From positions 558,001 through 622,000 of the forward strand of contig NZ_CP019445.1 in NCBI RefSeq assembly GCF_001975225.1: DNA of 64,000 bases. The letters are read 5' to 3'. The notes beneath the pieces were generated by a model. That model searched no databases and was not told the DNA's origin. It saw nothing but the letters and a program-made list of their open reading frames with translations. Of this stretch, positions 8,773 to 18,600 are shown in pieces (positions within the stretch are counted from its first letter, which is position 1; every line of letters begins with the position of its first letter). The position numbers and the translations under genes are program-made. This DNA comes from Kosakonia cowanii JCM 10956 = DSM 18146. GTDB lineage: Bacteria; Pseudomonadota; Gammaproteobacteria; Enterobacterales; Enterobacteriaceae.

Positions 8773-9597
8773 ATGTTTTTAGCGCAAATTTCCGACACCC
8801 ACTTTCGCAGCCAGCATGAGAAGCTGTACGGGTTTATTGACGTCAATGCCGGTAACGCCGATGTGGTGTGCCAGCTAAACGCCCTGCGCGAGCGCCCGGA
8901 TGCGGTGGTCATCAGCGGTGATATCGTTAACTGCGGCCAGCCTGCGGAGTACCGCGTGGCGCGCCAGGTGCTCGGCAGCCTCGATTACCCGCTGTTTGTC
9001 ATTCCCGGCAATCACGACGACAAAGCGCACTTTCTTGAGTATATGCACCCGCTCTGCCCACAGCTGGGCAGCGATCCGCACAATATGCGTTACGCGATTG
9101 ATGAGTTCCCCACTCGCCTGCTGTTTATTGACTCCAGTCTCACCGGGGAGTCAAAAGGCTGGCTGACACCGGAGACGCTGAACTGGCTGGAAGCGCAGCT
9201 TACGCAGAGTAGAGATCGGCCTACCGCGCTGTTTATGCACCACCCGCCGCTGCCGCTCGGCAATGCGCAGATGGATCGTATCGCCTGTGAAAACGGCCAT
9301 CTGCTGTTAAAGCTGATTGAGCGTTTCCCGGCGCTGACGCGCATCTTCTGTGGCCATAATCACAGCCTGACCATGACCCAGTATCGCCAGGCGACGATTG
9401 CCACCATTCCCGCCACCGTCCACCAGGTGCCGTACTGCCACGAAGATACTCGCCCCTATTACGATATGTCGCCGCCCGCCTGCCTGATGCACCGCCAGGT
9501 CGGCGAACAGTGGGTCAGTTACCTGCATTCGCTTTCTCACTACCCCGGCCCGTGGCTCTACAACCCACAGATCAGCTGCCCGGTGGATGAGCGCTAA
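8773..9597 (+). CDS. gpdQ: Glycerophosphodiesterase GpdQ, binuclear metallophosphoesterase
   Basis: Cytoplasmic enzyme of 274 residues that hydrolyses glycerophosphodiesters to glycerol-3-phosphate plus an alcohol; the family is promiscuous and also cleaves other phosphodiesters. ATG 8773 lies 7 nt after AGGAG and gives exactly the length of the Klebsiella (Enterobacter) aerogenes enzyme. All seven metal ligands known from that enzyme fall at identical numbers: D8 and H10 (SDTH), D50 (SGD), N80 (PGNHDD), H156 (MHHPP), H195 and H197 (CGHNH). A preceding in-frame GTG at 8770 is a less likely start. Being sandwiched between permease and ATPase genes links hydrolysis directly to uptake. Identification is strong; physiological substrate is inferred. 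Confidence 0.95.
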   Translation: MFLAQISDTHFRSQHEKLYGFIDVNAGNADVVCQLNALRERPDAVVISGDIVNCGQPAEYRVARQVLGSLDYPLFVIPGNHDDKAHFLEYMHPLCPQLGSDPHNMRYAIDEFPTRLLFIDSSLTGESKGWLTPETLNWLEAQLTQSRDRPTALFMHHPPLPLGNAQMDRIACENGHLLLKLIERFPALTRIFCGHNHSLTMTQYRQATIATIPATVHQVPYCHEDTRPYYDMSPPACLMHRQVGEQWVSYLHSLSHYPGPWLYNPQISCPVDER

Positions 9598-9601
9598 GAT
9601 C

Positions 9602-10675
9602 ATGTTAAGACTCAATCAGGTTAGTAAAAGCTTTGAGGGCAACGCGGCGCTGAGTGCGGTCTCGCTAGAGATTGCCGACGGCGAATTTGTGGTGCTGGTC
9701 GGCCCGTCCGGCTGCGGTAAAAGCACGCTGCTGCGGCTGATCGCCGGACTAGAGAGCGTCAGCAGCGGGGAGATCTGGCTCGATAACCAGCAGATCACGA
9801 CCCTTTCGCCGCGCGATCGCAACTTTGCGATGATCTTCCAGAACTACGCCCTCTTCCCGCATCTTTCCGTGCGCGACAACATCACCTTCGGCATGAAGGT
9901 GCGCAATGAGGAGCGAGCAAGCTGGCAGCCGCGGCTGGAGCGTGTGGCGCAGATGCTGGAACTCGATACGCTGCTGGAGAGAAAACCGGCCAAGCTTTCT
10001 GGCGGCCAGCGCCAGCGCGTGGCGATGGCGCGCGCCATCGTGCGCAACCCGAAACTCTTTTTGATGGATGAACCGCTCTCCAACCTTGATGCCCGCCTGC
10101 GCAGCGACGTGCGCGATAGCATTATGGCGATGCACCAGCAGTTACAGATAAGCACCATCTACGTCACCCACGATCAGACCGAAGCGATGTCGATGGCCGA
10201 CCGCATCGTGGTGATGAATGGCGGGCATGTGCAGCAGGTGGGCCGCCCGGAAGAGCTCTATGCGCACCCGGTGAACCTGTTTGTCGCTGGCTTTATCGGC
10301 TCACCGGCGATGAATCTGCAACGGCTGCCCTGCGCCGGGGGCGATGTGCTGCTGGGCGAGCAGCGCCTGCCGTTGCCGGCTCACGCCCGTCATCATGCGG
10401 AGGTGTGGCTCGGCATTCGCCCGGAACATATCTCTGATGTGCCAGAAGCAGGCAATCTGATGCTGCCTGCCACCGTCACCCAGCGCGAACTGATGGGCGC
10501 TGATTACCAGCTGCATGTCACCACGCCCATCGGCAACCTGCGCTATATCCGCCGTCACCGGGGCGATGTTCCCAACAAAGGGGACACGCTCAGCGTCGGT
10601 TTTTCACCGTTTGATTGCCACCTTTTTGCTGCCGATACGCAGCGTAATTTACACCAGGAGAGAGACCATGCATAA
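9602..10675 (+). CDS. ABC transporter ATP-binding protein (UgpC/MalK-like)
   Basis: ATPase subunit of about 357 residues for the Ugp-like importer. Motifs in order: Walker A GPSGCGKST, Q-loop in FAMIFQNYALFPHL, signature LSGGQRQRVAMARA, Walker B LFLMDEPLSNLDARLR, switch His in YVTHDQTEA. The C-terminal TOBE/MalK-type regulatory domain follows, with the WLGIRPEHI motif typical of UgpC and MalK. Start is ambiguous: ATG 9602 gives MLRLNQVSKSFEG as in relatives, whereas ATG 9587 adds five residues and overlaps the gpdQ stop. The end overlaps the next gene by 8 bp. It would assemble with the two permeases at the inner membrane. Confidence 0.9.
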   Translation: MLRLNQVSKSFEGNAALSAVSLEIADGEFVVLVGPSGCGKSTLLRLIAGLESVSSGEIWLDNQQITTLSPRDRNFAMIFQNYALFPHLSVRDNITFGMKVRNEERASWQPRLERVAQMLELDTLLERKPAKLSGGQRQRVAMARAIVRNPKLFLMDEPLSNLDARLRSDVRDSIMAMHQQLQISTIYVTHDQTEAMSMADRIVVMNGGHVQQVGRPEELYAHPVNLFVAGFIGSPAMNLQRLPCAGGDVLLGEQRLPLPAHARHHAEVWLGIRPEHISDVPEAGNLMLPATVTQRELMGADYQLHVTTPIGNLRYIRRHRGDVPNKGDTLSVGFSPFDCHLFAADTQRNLHQERDHA

Positions 10676-11978
10676 GTTAATGCGAGCGCTTACTTACGGC
10701 ATAACCCTTGCGGTAAGCGCCACTGCGGCGGCGCAGGAGAAGATCGACTTTATGTTTCCGGCACCGGTCGACGGCAAGCTAACGATGGAGATGACGCGCA
10801 TCATCAAAGCCTTCAACGACTCGCAAAAAGAGGTTGAGGTGCGCGGCATTTTTACCGGCAACTACGACACCACCAAAATGAAAGCCGAGTCTGCGCAGAA
10901 GGCGGGCCAGCCGCCTGCGCTGGTGATCATGTCCGCCAACTTCACTACCGATCTGGCGTTAAAAGATGAAATCCTGCCGATGGATGAGCTATTCAAATAT
11001 GGCGATAAAAAAGCGGGCGATTTCCTGCAAAGCGCCTTCTGGCCTGCGATGCAGAAGAATGCGCAGGTGATGGGCGTAACTTATGCCATCCCGTTCCACA
11101 ACTCGACGCCAATCCTCTACTACAACAAAACGCTGTTTGCGCAGGCGGGCATTACGCAACCGCCACAAGACTGGAAAACGCTGCTGGAGGATGCGAAAAA
11201 GCTGACGGACCAGAGCAAAGGCCAGTGGGGCATTATGCTCCCCTCTACCAATGACGATTACGGCGGCTGGATCTTCTCCTCGCTGGTACGCGCCAACGGT
11301 GGCAATTACTTCAACGAGAACTTCCCGGGCGAGGTCTATTACAACGCGCCGACCACCATTGGCGCACTGCGCTTCTGGCAGGATCTGATCTACAAAGAGA
11401 AGGTGATGCCCTCCGGCGTGCTGAACTCAAAACAGATCAGCGCCGCCTTCTTCTCCGGCAAGGTGGGGATGACGATGCTGAGCACCGGCGCGCTTGGCTT
11501 TATGCGTGAGAACAGCAAAGGGTTTGAGCTGGGCGTGGCGATGATGCCTGCCCAGCTGCAGCGCGCGGTGCCGATTGGCGGTGCCAGCCTGGTGAGCTTT
11601 AAAGGCATCTCAGACGCGCAGAAAAAAGCGGCTTATCAGTTTATGACCTACCTCATCAGCCCGGAGGTGAACGGCGCGTGGAGCCGCTTTACCGGCTACT
11701 TCTCGCCGCTGAAAGCGACCTACGACACGCCGGAGATGAAGGCTTATCTCAAGCAGGATCCGCGCGCGGCGATTGCGCTGGAGCAGTTGCAGTATGCGCA
11801 CCCGTGGTACTCCACTTATGAAACCGTCGCCGTGCGCAAAGCGATGGAGAACCAGCTCGCCGCGGTGGTGAACGATGAGAAAGTGACGCCGGAAGCGGCG
11901 GCCGCCGCCGCACAAAAAGAGGCGGATACGCTGATGAAGCCGTATGTCGATAAAACGGCGCTACAGCCGGTGAAATAA
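10668..11978 (+). CDS. ABC transporter substrate-binding protein (UgpB-like)
   Basis: Periplasmic solute-binding protein of 436 residues (family 1 extracellular binding proteins, UgpB/MalE fold). ATG 10668 follows CAGGAGAGAGACC and gives a clean signal peptide MHKLMRALTYGITLAVSATAA with AQE after it; the longer open frame upstream is an out-of-place extension inside the ATPase gene. The mature part begins KIDFMFPAPVDGKLTMEM. NFTTDLALKDEILPMDELF, IPFHNSTPILYYNKTLFAQ and VPIGGASLVSF match the UgpB pattern. It closes the operon. The ligand is probably glycerol-3-phosphate or a glycerophosphodiester, inferred from gpdQ. Confidence 0.87.
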   Translation: MHKLMRALTYGITLAVSATAAAQEKIDFMFPAPVDGKLTMEMTRIIKAFNDSQKEVEVRGIFTGNYDTTKMKAESAQKAGQPPALVIMSANFTTDLALKDEILPMDELFKYGDKKAGDFLQSAFWPAMQKNAQVMGVTYAIPFHNSTPILYYNKTLFAQAGITQPPQDWKTLLEDAKKLTDQSKGQWGIMLPSTNDDYGGWIFSSLVRANGGNYFNENFPGEVYYNAPTTIGALRFWQDLIYKEKVMPSGVLNSKQISAAFFSGKVGMTMLSTGALGFMRENSKGFELGVAMMPAQLQRAVPIGGASLVSFKGISDAQKKAAYQFMTYLISPEVNGAWSRFTGYFSPLKATYDTPEMKAYLKQDPRAAIALEQLQYAHPWYSTYETVAVRKAMENQLAAVVNDEKVTPEAAAAAAQKEADTLMKPYVDKTALQPVK

Positions 11979-12069
11979 GGGATTTGCAGGCCCGCAGGGA
12001 AGCGGGATGGGTTTGCTTACTGGCTGAAAAAGTTCATGATGAGCCAATTCTGTCTTTAGGAAAAGACGC

Positions 12070-12345
12070 ATGATTGACGAAAAAACCGCCCTCGCCTCGG
12101 CGAAAGCCTGGGCGAATGAAAATTTCGAAAACGGCTGGGATGAGGCCTACCACGTGGCTTCGCTCGTTGAAAGTGACAACAAGCGGTACTGGGAAATCAA
12201 TACCAATATCGCGCCACCGCTGGATGCACCCTTCAGTGAGCAATTTTTACCCTCGCCGTTTAAATATTACGTCGATCCGGAAACAGGAGAGTGCATCGGC
12301 TACAGAGGCCATCGGGATAAACATATTTGTAAGCGCAGACGATAG
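12070..12345 (+). CDS. Small protein, possible Imm35/YrhB-like
   Basis: A 91-residue cytoplasmic-looking protein (no signal or membrane segment) with ATG 12070 after TTTAGGAAAAGACGC. Sequence traits are an N-terminal helix-forming part (EKTALASAKAWANENF), an aromatic strand region KRYWEINTNIAPP, and YYVDPETGECIGYRG near the end. This strand-turn pattern with a DPETGE-type turn recalls the Imm35/YrhB immunity-like fold, but the similarity is by eye only. It is flanked by the Ugp-like operon and a convergent membrane-anchored small protein. No partner toxin is adjacent. Function unknown. Confidence 0.6.
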   Translation: MIDEKTALASAKAWANENFENGWDEAYHVASLVESDNKRYWEINTNIAPPLDAPFSEQFLPSPFKYYVDPETGECIGYRGHRDKHICKRRR

Positions 12346-12364
12346 CGCCTCCAGTAAGCACTCA

Positions 12365-12829
12365 CTAACGTAGCAGTATCATGCTTAACGTCGCCTGGCG
12401 GGTTTGCGCATCGTAATAGAGTGAAAAAGTATCTGCTGCGGGGTTGCCGGGTTTTCGCCACTCTTCTGCACTGGTTATCGGATGCGGATCGCGCTCATAG
12501 CCGAGGGTTTGAACGTACTGCCGCAGCGCCTCGACGCTCTCTTTGCTGGCATTCTCGAAAATAATGCTGTTGATGGAGGGATAACCGTCACCATTATGAA
12601 ATTCCAGATGATACGTCGTGGTGATACGAGGAGCCTGTGCAATCGCCTTTTCGGTTAATGCGTGGTAATCCCACAGATTACGCTCGGTGTAGACCGTCGT
12701 TTCCCCCAGCCCGGAGAGCATCAGCCAGAGCAGAAAGAAGAGCACCAGCGCGAGTGAAACCACAAACAGGCTGCCCCACTTCACTATGCGGAAGATTAAC
12801 GCGGTGGCTGCGTGGGGCTTGTGCATCAT
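12365..12829 (-). CDS. Membrane-anchored small protein, paralogue of the gene at 50927-51343
   Basis: A 154-residue protein with one N-terminal membrane helix (VVSLALVLFFLLWLMLSGLG) and a periplasmic domain of about 110 residues. The domain reads NLWDYHALTEKAIAQAPR, then YHLEFHNGDG, a SIIFEN strand, LRQYVQTLGYER and a final TFSLYYDAQTRQATLSM. The same order of motifs appears in the lipoprotein-like protein encoded at 50927-51343 (NLWAYYLYTD, IRHAPR, YHFTFTAEDG, IRNYLTSLGY, RDPQTRTLTLT), so the two are paralogues separated by about 38 kb. Small anchored periplasmic paralogues of this kind are often immunity proteins; that role is a guess. Ends near the small gene upstream, convergent with it. 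Confidence 0.7.
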   Translation of the reverse strand: MMHKPHAATALIFRIVKWGSLFVVSLALVLFFLLWLMLSGLGETTVYTERNLWDYHALTEKAIAQAPRITTTYHLEFHNGDGYPSINSIIFENASKESVEALRQYVQTLGYERDPHPITSAEEWRKPGNPAADTFSLYYDAQTRQATLSMILLR

Positions 12830-12871
12830 TATTTTTTATCCTGCACCGTAGTTTGACTCGCCGCTCTTTGC

Positions 12872-13909
12872 CTACTCTTCGCGCGCCATAATCTTTTCGA
12901 TAAACGCATCAAGCTGGTGGCGTTGCAGATAGGTTTTCACCTGACGCTCCCAGCCGGAGCCATCACCGAGCACCGCGCGGCTGTGCGTCGGGGCGTAGAG
13001 ATAACGCGTGTCGTAGAGGTTCATCAGTGACTGGTTCATCGCATCGATATTGGCCGGGGTTTTCTTGCTTCTCTCCTGCTGGATAGCCAGCGAACGCAGG
13101 ACTTTTTCGCGCGACGCTTCATTGGGCGTCCACGACTGCTCACTCAGTTCGCTCAGCACCAGAAACTGCGGCTGATACTCTTCTGCCAGCGCGGCCTGTA
13201 ACCGGTCGTGGCCGTCGAGGATGACGAACGACGCCAGCCCGGCGATATACCACACCAGAATCGGCGGCAGCGCGTTTTCGCGGCACTTCTTGCGCCACCA
13301 CTTCACGCGGCCGGACTCGGCATCCACCGGATAGCGGCTGAGCAGCAGATGACCGCCCCACCACCAGTCAACCCACTTCACCTTCTCCGGGTTTTGCAGA
13401 TCGGGAAAATCTTCGCTGTAGAGCGACCAGTTCACGCCAATATAGGTGCTGTGGTCGGGCGTCTCAAAACGCCACTCATCGCGCGGCACTTTGCGGTCAC
13501 AAACATAGGGTGCCTTCGGCTTTGCCGCCAGCATCGGGCGCAGCAGCCAGCGGCGCGGCGGCAACAGTGGAACGGGCGCTTCCATCAATTCACGGGCAAA
13601 GTAGCGGCACCAGTGGCTGATCCAGTTCTCTTCGCCCGCTCGTTTAGCGCTTTCTACGTCCGCCGAGCTGATGGCAGGCAGCAGCAGATCCTGGCCGGGG
13701 TGCTCGGCGTTAAACACCAGCCAGACGCCGGAGTGGTCGTTTAGCATCGTCGCCCAGAAGAGGGGTTCACCATTGACCTGCAACGCCATGCGGCCGTTGT
13801 TGCCGCTCTGCATCTCCATCGCCTGACCGTTGCCCTCGCGCACCACCAGCTCCAGCCCCTGCCAGCGATCCTGACGGTCATGCAGATCTTTCCACCAGTA
13901 CTCACTCAT
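12872..13909 (-). CDS. ParB-like nuclease-fold protein with DGHDR motif, function unknown
   Basis: A 345-residue soluble protein. The segment around residues 226-250 (LASFVILDGHDRLQAALAEE) carries the DGHxR signature of the ParB/sulfiredoxin-like fold, where this motif contributes to nucleotide binding or nuclease activity. DndB further right has the related DGQHR. The N-terminal half is Trp-rich (WWKDLHDRQDRWQG, WVDWWWGGHLLLSRYP). No membrane segment or signal is seen. It is divergent from the PD-(D/E)XK-like gene pair starting at 14057, with a 147-bp intergenic space that could hold both promoters. I do not recognise a named family; a DNA-related or regulatory role is plausible but unproven. 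Confidence 0.7.
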   Translation of the reverse strand: MSEYWWKDLHDRQDRWQGLELVVREGNGQAMEMQSGNNGRMALQVNGEPLFWATMLNDHSGVWLVFNAEHPGQDLLLPAISSADVESAKRAGEENWISHWCRYFARELMEAPVPLLPPRRWLLRPMLAAKPKAPYVCDRKVPRDEWRFETPDHSTYIGVNWSLYSEDFPDLQNPEKVKWVDWWWGGHLLLSRYPVDAESGRVKWWRKKCRENALPPILVWYIAGLASFVILDGHDRLQAALAEEYQPQFLVLSELSEQSWTPNEASREKVLRSLAIQQERSKKTPANIDAMNQSLMNLYDTRYLYAPTHSRAVLGDGSGWERQVKTYLQRHQLDAFIEKIMAREE

Positions 13910-14056
13910 CCTCTTCTCCTTACGTCGTGACCCGCAGAGTGTAAGGCAAAGTTGCCGAATCGATAACTACCAGAATGGCATGGCTCACGCAGGAGATTAA
14001 AGGAAAGGGATCTCCTGCCGTTTATTACATCTCACTACTTTGTGAAAGGAACCACA

Positions 14057-14788
14057 ATGTTACATGCCATTTTGAACAGCAAAGCACGGCGCGTGGATGT
14101 GAGCGCTAAGGCCGCGCAAAGCTGGCGGTCGGTATTTCAAAACTATGAAGATCTCTTAACCGCCGCATTCTGGGGGCGAATAAGCTACCTCTCACAAGAA
14201 GCCATACAGGCTTTACTCTCCTCCCTGCTCGCTACCGATACAGGCCCGTGGGGAAAGTTTGAATCCCTTACGTTCTGGCCCAAATATCCCTTTCCTGATG
14301 TGCTGGATAGCGCTGTCGCGCCGTGGATCAATGAAAAGGACAAGTATGCCGAGCCCGATGTTGTCCTGACCTTCGAACACGCCACGCTGATGGTGGAAGT
14401 CAAACCACCCGAGGGTGGTCAGCAGTATCAACAGCAGTGGTGTAAGGAGATCTACGCATGGAAAAACAGTGAAGAGGCCCAACAGGCACTGCATTTTTTC
14501 GCGGTCGGCAACCTGCCCAGGGAGGCTACCTTACTGTTTGATAACCTGAAGGCCTTGTTCAAAGAGGTCACTTTTTACGGCGCAGAGTGGCGCGAGGTTC
14601 GCGCAAAAATGGAACACCCCGTCAGCGGCTGGCCGACTGAGCAGGATCAACGCATTGTCGCCGATTGCCTGCGCGCCCTTGAGCTATATGGCATTCGTGC
14701 GCCGTTGTTGCCGTGGCAGCCCTTTCTTTCGTCTCTTCATCACGCCGACCTGTCGGCTGGCTTCCCCTCTTTACAAGGAAAATCCTGA
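14057..14788 (+). CDS. PD-(D/E)XK nuclease-like protein
   Basis: A 243-residue cytoplasmic protein. ATG 14057 follows GAAAGGAACCACA; a GTG at 14042 is in frame but without a site. The PD-(D/E)XK core is visible: E31-D32 in NYEDLLTAAFWGRI, then P100-D101 in AEPDVVLTF, E114-x-K116 in LMVEVKPP and a following glutamine-rich QQYQQQW. Spacing of 12 residues between the Asp and the ExK pair is normal for restriction-type nucleases. The next gene overlaps by 1 bp (TGATG), so the two are co-translated and probably act together. The pair faces away from the ParB-like gene. Could be a restriction-like defence module or a repair enzyme; target unknown. Confidence 0.75.
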   Translation: MLHAILNSKARRVDVSAKAAQSWRSVFQNYEDLLTAAFWGRISYLSQEAIQALLSSLLATDTGPWGKFESLTFWPKYPFPDVLDSAVAPWINEKDKYAEPDVVLTFEHATLMVEVKPPEGGQQYQQQWCKEIYAWKNSEEAQQALHFFAVGNLPREATLLFDNLKALFKEVTFYGAEWREVRAKMEHPVSGWPTEQDQRIVADCLRALELYGIRAPLLPWQPFLSSLHHADLSAGFPSLQGKS

Positions 14789-15417
14789 TGTCCGATCCAT
14801 TTAGCGTCGTGCGCCAGGCGCACCGGATTTGTGCGGCCTACTATCAGCAGATGCTGCCGCTCATCAATGAAACCGCCTATCGCCTTGGGGCAGAGTTTTT
14901 TCGCCGCGATCACTGGAGCTTCAGCCCACCGCCGCAGCGTAACAGCAACCCTTTTACCAGCTGGGAGTGGGATTTTCTGCCGCTACTGGATGCCTCCTTC
15001 GTTTTCGCTCACCAGCAGACCGCCAGCAAAATGGGGAGCGAGGATTTCGTTGTTGATTTCCGCCTGGTAACGGACAGCGAACTGGCCTGGGAGCAGCGCA
15101 ACAAACAATATGGCGAAGATGAAAAACCGCTCGCCAGCTCGTTGAAAACAGCGCCAGAAAATGCAGCAAGCTTGCTTGAAATCTACCTCTTCGCCGCCTG
15201 TAAAAACGGAACCTACGATTCCCCTTACACGCTGTGGAACAGCTATCGCGGTTATCCAAAAACTGACGGTACGGTCACGATTGCAAAAGATGAAGCCATC
15301 AAAGCGATCGGTTTCAGGGTTCAACTCCATGAGCTGGCCCATGACGGCAGTGTTGACGCGCTTGTTAAACGCATCGAGGCTCATCTGGCAATACTGCGGG
15401 CGGATAAAACAGCATAA
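14788..15417 (+). CDS. Unknown partner protein of PD-(D/E)XK gene
   Basis: A 209-residue protein beginning MSDPFSVVRQAHRICAAYYQ, translationally coupled to the nuclease-like gene (ATG 14788 overlaps its TGA). It lacks signal or membrane segments. Visible features are a helical N-terminus, an aromatic central part (FRRDHWSFSPPPQ, SWEWDFLPLLDASFVF), and a C-terminal helix ending VKRIEAHLAILRADK. No family is recognised. Tight coupling suggests a subunit, regulator or specificity partner of the nuclease. A 228-bp gap follows before the giant gene; it contains no convincing gene and looks like the leader of that gene. Confidence 0.7.
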   Translation: MSDPFSVVRQAHRICAAYYQQMLPLINETAYRLGAEFFRRDHWSFSPPPQRNSNPFTSWEWDFLPLLDASFVFAHQQTASKMGSEDFVVDFRLVTDSELAWEQRNKQYGEDEKPLASSLKTAPENAASLLEIYLFAACKNGTYDSPYTLWNSYRGYPKTDGTVTIAKDEAIKAIGFRVQLHELAHDGSVDALVKRIEAHLAILRADKTA

Positions 15418-15645
15418 TCCCCGCCAGCAGCGGGATCGCCAGCCGAAACCGCTGCTGACACGCCTGCATTACCGCTGGGATATTTACCGCGTGAAACATC
15501 CGAAAAGAAACCATTTCCCTTGAAGCCCCTCCTCCCTTTGCTGATGCTTAAAAATTACCTTCGTACCCCGTTCGTTTCTCCATCTTTTTGAGCGACCACC
15601 GCTTTCATCTTTCAGGCGCAAGATGATGATTATCAGGGGCTTACC

Positions 15646-18600
15646 ATGTCCGACTACGATATTCTTCCTAAAAGTATGCCCGACACCACAAGCGAACTGG
15701 CCGATCTTTTTGAGACGGCGCTGCCGGAGGCATCATTTAAAAATGATTATTCACAGCTTGCCGCTGATATTTATGAACTTTTCCTCGACGACTCAGAAGA
15801 TATAACTCTCCAGTCATCAGGCCGCCCGGCAAACACCGGCACCCCGCCCGATGAAAATAAAAAACAACAGCTGAGGGATTTCATTGAAGAGGCGTTAAAT
15901 AAAAAACTGCCTCAGCTGATCGAATTTCACGGGAAGGGTTATAACCCCGTCAGTCCGGACAGAAACGCACTGCAGAAGCTTCAGGAGATTCTGCAAAACG
16001 AGCGGCTGAATATCCCTGAAGCGCTGCGTCAACCCGCCCGGCGATTTGTTGACACGCTCAGTGCCGTGCTCAGCTCAGAAGCGGCGCTCTCCCCTGATCT
16101 GCTCCAGGCTTCAGACGACGTTCTTCAGCACCTGCGCGCCGCGCTGGATGACCTCAGCGCCACCCGGAAAATCAGCACGCTGAACTGGGAGGAGGAAGCC
16201 GAGCAGACGGCGCGCGAAGCACGCGGGGAGCTGGTCACCCGCGCGGCTGAGCAACTTTTCCCGCAGGAGAGCCAGGCCGCCGCGCGCGAGAAAAGCCGGC
16301 AGACTCTCGACAGTTTACTTTTCGCGCAAAGCAACGCGCTCAGCGCAGAGTATAAAAAATTCGACCTGCTGAAAGCCTCACTGGTCGCGGAAAGCCGCCT
16401 GACCCGCCAGCGGCTGGCGGCCCATTTGCAGACCCGGGCAGACACCCTTCTTCAGGGCGCGCGCGAAGCACGCCGCGCTGCGCTGGATATGCTGCTCGCG
16501 GAGTCCGGTTCCGGGCAGATGCACCCGGAGCAGCTTATGCACTGGAGCCAGGGCTATCAGCAGTATGCCCGCTATCTGCGGGCTGTGGATGATGCCCCCA
16601 CCGGGCATGCACTTGCCGGGAACCCGCTGGTTGCCGCCGTAAACAGGGCGGCGCGACAGGGCAAACCGGCGCGCGCCAGGCTTGCCGGCAGCATGGTGCC
16701 ACTGGCGGATGCGCTGGGCTCGGTGGCCGTGCATCTTTTACAGGAGAAGCAGCGTACGGAACCCGCCCCCGCCGATCCTCAGCCCGGACAGAAGAGAGCG
16801 TTAACGGAGAGAATAAAAAACGTGGTCTGGGACAGGGGGAGGAAGAAGGGTCGTGCTGCGCGCGCGGCCTCCGTCTGGCTGGCGAAAACCTCCGCCAGCA
16901 AAGTCAGCCGGGCAGCCTCAAAAACCAAACATACCCTGCATCGGGTTCCTGCCGTCAGCGAGGGCACCCGCCAGGCCATCAGCAACACCGCCCTGCTTCT
17001 GCTTGATGAGATCCAGCAGGCAGAGCGGCGGCTCAGGCTCCTGCCGGGCTATGCCTGGGTGCGTCAGGAAGCGGTACAGCAGCAACTGCTGCTCAGCCGG
17101 GAGATCGCCGCTCCCCATGAATCAGCGTTAATGGATGAACTGGTTTCCCGGCGGCTTGCCCTGGAGAAAGACCACTGGCAGCAGATCGCGGACAATGCCG
17201 CCCGGCAGATGGAAGCCCTGCTCGCTCCCCTCACACGCCTCGCGGAAACAACCTGGTTCAACGAATTTTACTTTGCCCTGAGCGATGAGCTGCGGGCTAA
17301 CCCGGCGCCGGGAAGCGCTGAAGCAATTGCGCGTATGGATGAAACGGTGATCCAGGCCGCTGAACAGCTGGCCGGTATTGCCCGTCAGCTGAACGCCGCC
17401 GCCGTGCGGCTGAGCGGCCACGGGCATGAGGGCGGAAAAGCGCTGCAGGAGAAAGCCGGTGAGTGGCTGATGACGCTGAAAACCCTGAAGAGCCAGGTCA
17501 AGACCCAGGCCATTCAGCTCACCGGCCAGGCGCCGGATAACTTCTCCCGCAGCGGCATGCTGGCGCGCGGCATCGCGGAGTGGGCGCAGACGCTCCGCCA
17601 GGATTACCTTGCAGGCCTCACGGGCGATGAACGCACCCGCGCAAATGAACTCTTCGATACATTACTCACGGAGCTGCTCAGCGGGCAGCGCCAGCACTTT
17701 GCCGGGCCTGACGATCCGCAGGCAGAGAGCCTGCTGAAACGGGTCGCCATTGCGTTAAAACATACCGCGGAAGGGACGACGGTCTACCCGCCGACGGCGG
17801 AGGAGATCCTCGCGGGCACCCGCACTGTCCCGGCAGATGTTCAGCACTGGGCGGAGAAGAAGATCCTCACCGGTGCGCTGTCAGCGGCGATATCAGGCGG
17901 CATGAAACTGCTGACCGGCCCGGTTTCCCTCCCCGTGCGCATCGCCCTGCGCGGTGCGAAAACCGGCTGGACGCTGAACAAAAACCTCAGGGCGATGAAC
18001 CGCGTGCGGCTGGGTGAAGGACCGGCAAATGAGCGGGTCAGAAACCGGCTGTTTCATCAGGAGATGTCGAAGCTGGCCTTCCGGCTGACGCTCTCGTTAT
18101 CCCCGGCGGGTGGATATGGCGTGGCCGCCACCGTCGTCGGCAGCCAGTTGCTAAAGGATAAAAAAACCTACGCCAGGGCGCTGACCAAAAAAGTGATTGT
18201 CGGCCTGCCACAGGAAGCACTGTGGTTCGGCCTCGCGTATGGCGGTTACGCCGGCGTGAACGCCGTGGTGCGGGCCAGCGCGGAGCGCGCGATGCAGAAA
18301 GCCTGGGCGCAGGCGGTGCATGCGCGGCGCGAGAGAATTAACCGCATGCTGCAGCAGTTCAGCATGGCGGATATTGAGGAAGAGGAGAGTGATTCAGAAT
18401 CAGATGAAACCACAGAGGAGACCGGAACTGAATTAACCGCTGACGACACCATCGCCGGGGATAGAGATATCAGTGAAGACCAGGCGGTTGAAACAACAAC
18501 GTCACAGCGTGAAACCTCTACAGCAGCAAGCACTGACCAGACCACCACAAATAAAAGAAAAGTGCCGTTATTATCCCGCAGCGGCCGGGTAAAAAGGTTT

